NCBI RefSeq assembly: GCF_019844075.1
Contig: NZ_CP081964.1
Coordinates: 558,001-622,000 of the forward strand
DNA length: 64,000 nt
Source: Curtobacterium sp. TC1
GTDB lineage: Bacteria > Actinomycetota > Actinomycetes > Actinomycetales > Microbacteriaceae
Direction of reading: 5' to 3'
The position numbers and the translations under genes are program-made. The notes below the pieces were generated by a model. It saw only the letters and a program-made list of their open reading frames with translations, ran no database searches and was not told the origin of the DNA. Below are positions 63,336 through 64,000 of this stretch, piece by piece (the first letter of the stretch is position 1; every line of letters begins with the position of its first letter).

Positions 63336-64000
63336 CTACAGCTCGACCTCGAAGGGGGCGGTGCGGACGAGCTCGTGCACGCCGGAGATGACCTCGCTCG
63401 GACGGAACGGGTAGCGGTCGATCTCGGCCTGGTCGCTGATGCCCGTCATCACGAGGACGGTGTGCAGCCCGGCCTCGATGCCGGCCTGCACGTCGGTGTC
63501 CATCCGGTCGCCGATCATGCCGGTGTTCTCGGAGTGCGCGCCGATGCGGTTCATCGCCGAGCGGAACATCATCGGGTTCGGCTTGCCGACCACGTAGGGC
63601 TGCTTGCCGGTGGCCTTCTCGATCATCGCGGCGATCGCACCCGTCGCGGGCAGGACGCCCTCGGCTGACGGGCCGGTGGCGTCGGGGTTGGTGACGATGA
63701 AGCGGGCGCCGTCGCGGATCAGGCGGACGGCCTTGGTGATCGCCTCGAACGAGTAGTTGCGGGTCTCGCCGACGACGACGTAGTCGGGGGCGGTCTCGGT
63801 CATGATGAACCCGGCCTCGTGCAGGGCGGTGGTCATGCCGGCCTCGCCGATGACGAACGCCGAGCCACCGGGCATCTGCGACTTGCAGAAGTCGGCCGTG
63901 GCGAGGGCGCTCGTCCAGATTCGCTCCTCGGGGACGTGGATGCCGGACCAGCGGAGCCGCGCGCTGAGGTCGCGCGGCGTGAAGATCGAGTTGTTGGTCA
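63336..64000 (-). CDS. HAD-IIA sugar phosphatase, NagD-like (N-terminus outside window)
   Basis: About 221 C-terminal residues, continuing past the right edge. The visible part opens with the motif-I-proximal TNNSIFTPRDLSARL (the Thr-Asn-Asn of motif II) and carries the cap with VVVGETRNYSFEAITKAV, FIVTNPDATGPS, then GKPNPMMF (motif III Lys) and MIGDRMDTDVQAGIEAGL (motif IV). The NagD subfamily dephosphorylates small sugar or nucleotide phosphates. The frame is open without a stop to position 64000, so the true start is further along the minus strand. Confidence 0.92.
   Translation of the reverse strand, partial: TNNSIFTPRDLSARLRWSGIHVPEERIWTSALATADFCKSQMPGGSAFVIGEAGMTTALHEAGFIMTETAPDYVVVGETRNYSFEAITKAVRLIRDGARFIVTNPDATGPSAEGVLPATGAIAAMIEKATGKQPYVVGKPNPMMFRSAMNRIGAHSENTGMIGDRMDTDVQAGIEAGLHTVLVMTGISDQAEIDRYPFRPSEVISGVHELVRTAPFEVEL

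Overview
The window is chromosomal DNA of a high-G+C Gram-positive bacterium, judged to be an actinobacterium of the family Microbacteriaceae. Curtobacterium or a close relative is my guess, from overall feel rather than a search. Supporting signs are the very G+C-rich third codon positions, a dnaK-grpE-dnaJ-hspR locus, HspR (HAIR) operators before dnaK and clpB, a ClpB without its N-domain, many GTG starts and several starts that look leaderless. I see no rRNA, tRNA, CRISPR array, transposase or prophage. Coding density is high and most large reading frames opposite real genes are G+C artefacts.

Layout. 1-4.2 kb: heat-shock operon dnaK-grpE-dnaJ plus the repressor gene hspR. 4.2-10 kb: a secreted M60-type metallopeptidase, an rRNA guanine-N2 methyltransferase-like enzyme and a lectin-domain surface protein with an LAWTG sorting signal. 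10-12.9 kb (minus): a regulator built from two tandem GntR/FadR-like halves, an aldo/keto reductase and a conserved unknown. 13-17.4 kb: GH2 beta-mannosidase and a polyprenyl sugar-phosphate transferase. 17.5-21.6 kb: tatA, a DHA2-type exporter and HAIR-controlled clpB. 21.7-27.7 kb: a DUF2231 membrane protein, then a two-component system with a lipoprotein and a MacA/MacB-like ABC exporter. 27.7-38.5 kb: sugar uptake and use, namely an ABC sugar importer with a DasR-like palindrome upstream, the fructose PTS operon (DeoR regulator, fruK, fruA), and a divergent GH20 hexosaminidase / ROK regulator pair. 38.5-46.2 kb: housekeeping and stress genes (DedA, DUF2945, Ser/Thr kinase, trpF, HAD phosphatase, thioesterase, nitroreductase, AEC carrier, a methionine-rich Csp-like protein, exonuclease III). 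46.2-49.3 kb: a five-gene Asp23/AmaP-type envelope-stress operon and an APH-like kinase. 49.3-52.5 kb (minus): a large alpha/beta-hydrolase with a helical N-terminal half, translationally coupled to two near-identical lipoproteins. This is the best candidate for an undescribed effector-immunity system. 52.6-64 kb: an M23 endopeptidase, a polytopic membrane protein, pyrE, a septum-formation-like protein, an aldo/keto reductase, a HEAT-repeat protein, a DtxR-family regulator divergent from a CPBP protease, a Tam-like methyltransferase and a truncated NagD-like phosphatase.

The intergenic DNA holds two dispersed repeat families. One is a terminator-like hairpin with arms CGGGAGGCCCG/CGGGCCTCCCG (five copies). 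The other is an approximately 86-bp element built on GAGGTTCC, with two direct repeats and a terminal hairpin spaced 30-32 bp apart (three copies). Two or more of the gene ends between 35 and 61 kb carry both.
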